Made by a program: the position numbers and the translations under genes | Shown: piece after piece, positions 5,354 through 6,634 of the stretch | How positions within the stretch are numbered: position 1 is the first letter of the stretch | How the letters are laid out: every line of letters begins with the position of its first letter | Source: an uncultured Collinsella sp. | GTDB taxonomy: Bacteria > Actinomycetota > Coriobacteriia > Coriobacteriales > Coriobacteriaceae | NCBI GenBank assembly: GCA_902470915.1 | Contig: CABRIB010000098.1 | Coordinates: forward strand, 1-6,634 | Length of the DNA stretch: 6,634 nucleotides | Direction of reading: 5' to 3' | The notes under the pieces: model-generated | Database searches by the model: none | Seen by the model: only the letters and a program-made list of their open reading frames with translations | What the model was told of the DNA's origin: nothing

Positions 5354-5863
5354 CTAGTCGTGGGCGTGGTTGGTGATGGGGCCGACGTGGACTAGCTTAG
5401 GGTCCTCGCCGCGCTCGAGCGACAGATCGCGCAGGATGGCGTCCTCGCGGGCCTCCATGACCTCGGCCTCGTCGTCCTCGATGTGGTCATAGCCCAGCAG
5501 GTGCAGCATGCCGTGTACGAGCATCAGACGACACTCGTCAGCGGGGCTATTGCCAAAACCGGGGGCCTGACGGGCAATAACCTGCGGGGCCAAGATGATA
5601 TCGCCGAGCTCGAGCGTCTCGTCGGCGGGAATATCCTCGTCAAAGGCCGAATCGCACTCAAACGAGAGCACATCGGTGGTGCGGTCGATACCGCGCCACT
5701 CGTGGTTGAGCTCGTGCATCTCGTCCTCGTCGACATACGAAAGGGAAATCTCGACTTCACGTTCAACGCCCTCGGCGGCAAGCACAACCTCGCAGATGTG
5801 CTCCACCTCCTGCGCGTCGAGCAGCGTATCGAGCTCGGCATCGTTGCTGATCAATACACTCAA
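5354..5863 (-). CDS. ybeY: Endoribonuclease YbeY (16S rRNA 3'-end maturation)
   Basis: YbeY is a zinc-dependent single-strand endoribonuclease involved in 16S rRNA 3'-end maturation and 70S ribosome quality control. The 169-residue protein is of normal length. It carries the zinc motif HGMLHLLGYDH at 117-127 (H117, H121 and H127) and the conserved LNHEWRGIDRTTDVLSFE segment at 52-69, with the probable catalytic arginine R57 or R61. The start is TTG at 5863, overlapping the phoH stop by 4 nt (TTGA). It is chosen because AAAGGAG at 5869-5875 lies 5 nt upstream and no in-frame ATG or GTG is near. A second TTG at codon 4 is less well spaced. The tight overlap means translation coupled to phoH, a very common pairing. 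The N-terminal part is somewhat divergent, and a short tail of about 25 residues follows the core. Confidence 0.96.
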   Translation of the reverse strand: MSVLISNDAELDTLLDAQEVEHICEVVLAAEGVEREVEISLSYVDEDEMHELNHEWRGIDRTTDVLSFECDSAFDEDIPADETLELGDIILAPQVIARQAPGFGNSPADECRLMLVHGMLHLLGYDHIEDDEAEVMEAREDAILRDLSLERGEDPKLVHVGPITNHAHD

Positions 5864-6602
5864 CGGGACTCCTTTCGGTCGCGCGGGCGCTGCTCGCGCA
5901 CGTCATCATAAGCTTCATATGCCTCGACGATACGACCCACCAGGGCATGGCGCACCACGTCGGCACGCTCGAGGTGAGAAAATGCGACATCGTCGACACG
6001 GCCCAAAATCTGCTCAACGTCGGCAAGACCGCCACGACGACCCACCAGGTCGCGCTGGCTCAGGTCGCCGGTAATCACGAACTTGGAGTTGAACCCAAGG
6101 CGTGTCAGGAACATCTTCATCTGCTCGGGCGTGGTATTTTGCGCCTCGTCGAGCACCACGAAGGCATCACTCAGCGTGCGGCCGCGCATGTAGGCAAGCG
6201 GGGCAATCTCGATCACGCCGCGCTCCATAAGCTCATCAGTGCGCTCGCGATCCATCATGTCAAAAAGGGCGTCATAGAGCGGACGCATGTAGGGATCGAT
6301 CTTTTCCTCGAGGGTGCCGGGCAAAAAGCCCAGATTCTCCCCCGCCTCGACAACCGGACGCGTCAAGATCAGACGGCCCACCTCGTGACGCTTGAGCGCG
6401 GCAACGGCGAGCGCCATAGCCAGATAGGTCTTACCGGTACCGGCAGGACCCAAGCCAAACGTGATGGTATGCGAGCGGATGGCATCCACATAGCGCTTTT
6501 GCCCGAGCGTCTTGGGGCGAATGACGCGGCCGCGATACGAAAGCAGCACGTCATCGCGAAGCGACGTAGCCTCGTGCTCACCGTCGCGCAAGACGGCCAG
6601 GC
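5860..6602 (-). CDS. phoH: PhoH family ATPase, 5'-truncated by contig end
   Basis: PhoH-like proteins are P-loop ATPases, thought to act on RNA and almost always encoded next to ybeY; the exact substrate is not settled. The frame is open to the genomic end at 6602, giving 246 complete codons where the family usually has about 310-330, so some 70-80 N-terminal residues are missing. Walker A GPAGTGKT is encoded at 6427-6450. Other family blocks are visible: IRPKTLGQKRYVDAI, TRPVVEAGENLGFLPG, LAYMRGRTLSDAFVVLDEAQN (Walker B), and VITGDLSQRDL near the C-terminus. The catalytic core is therefore complete. A TTG at 6591 could be read as a start but is only an internal leucine of the truncated frame. 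The stop TGA overlaps the ybeY start. It is the first visible gene of the operon; the promoter lies outside the contig. Confidence 0.96.
5869..5875 (-). promoter_or_regulatory. Ribosome binding site that fixes the ybeY TTG start
   Basis: AAAGGAG on the minus strand, 5 nt before the TTG codon at 5863-5861 and inside the last codons of phoH. It is a near-perfect Shine-Dalgarno sequence and is the main reason to accept the non-ATG start. Confidence 0.75.
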
Positions 6603-6634
6603 CTGTCTCTTATACACATCTCCGAGCCCACGAG
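6603..6634. other. Nextera adapter at right end (artefact, not genomic)
   Basis: These 32 nt are the reverse complement of the Nextera Read 2 transposase adapter, beginning with the Tn5 mosaic end at 6603-6621 (CTGTCTCTTATACACATCT) and lacking only the last two adapter bases. Genomic sequence ends at about 6602, inside phoH. Any reading frame that begins in this stretch, such as one starting MYKRQ on the minus strand, is an artefact. Confidence 0.97.

Noticed and set aside
4190..5395. A 401-codon open frame on the plus strand across era, dgkA and the end of ybeY
   Set aside because: It runs antisense through three well-supported genes, crosses their boundaries and shows no recognisable domain.
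27..6621. Window flanked by inverted 19-bp Tn5 ends, as in a composite transposon
   Set aside because: The 19-bp ends belong to Nextera library adapters, which carry the Tn5 mosaic end; adjoining adapter and index sequence confirms this. No transposase gene is present.

Overview
The window is an assembled contig (probably from a metagenome or a draft genome) of high-GC DNA holding seven housekeeping genes, all on the minus strand. The genomic insert is only about positions 46-6602. Both ends are untrimmed Illumina Nextera adapter, and the left end even carries an i7 index. Protein sequences, GC-rich codon use and the order phoH-ybeY-dgkA-era-recO-rpsO-pnp point to a Gram-positive of the class Coriobacteriia, possibly a Collinsella- or Olsenella-like gut actinobacterium. 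The class is inferred from recalled family features and gene order, not from a database search, and the genus is a guess.

Layout in the direction of transcription (right to left): a 5'-truncated phoH ATPase cut by the contig end; ybeY (16S rRNA endoribonuclease, TTG start overlapping the phoH stop); dgkA (small membrane diacylglycerol/undecaprenol kinase); era (ribosome-assembly GTPase with an acidic N-terminal extension); recO (recombination mediator, no clear ribosome binding site of its own). These five are spaced by overlap or by 9-12 nt and look like one operon. A 137-nt gap with a possible promoter and a hairpin leads to rpsO (S15). rpsO ends in an intrinsic terminator, then a structured 149-nt spacer leads to pnp (polynucleotide phosphorylase), which ends in a second terminator. 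Beyond pnp lies about 300 nt without a gene. It contains the most striking non-coding feature: a 148-nt nested inverted repeat with 40-bp arms (39/40 matching) that overlaps the 3' part of the pnp terminator.

Functionally most of the block concerns RNA and ribosome quality control. YbeY and Era both act at the 3' end of 16S rRNA, S15 is an early 30S assembly protein, PNPase degrades RNA, and PhoH is an ATPase habitually linked to ybeY. RecO (DNA repair) and DgkA (lipid phosphorylation) are customary neighbours in Gram-positive bacteria. I see no new enzymatic system, CRISPR array, tRNA, rRNA or transposase. The points worth a second look are the nested inverted repeat, its overlap with the terminator, the leaders of rpsO and pnp, the Era extension, and the adapter contamination with its spurious ORF.
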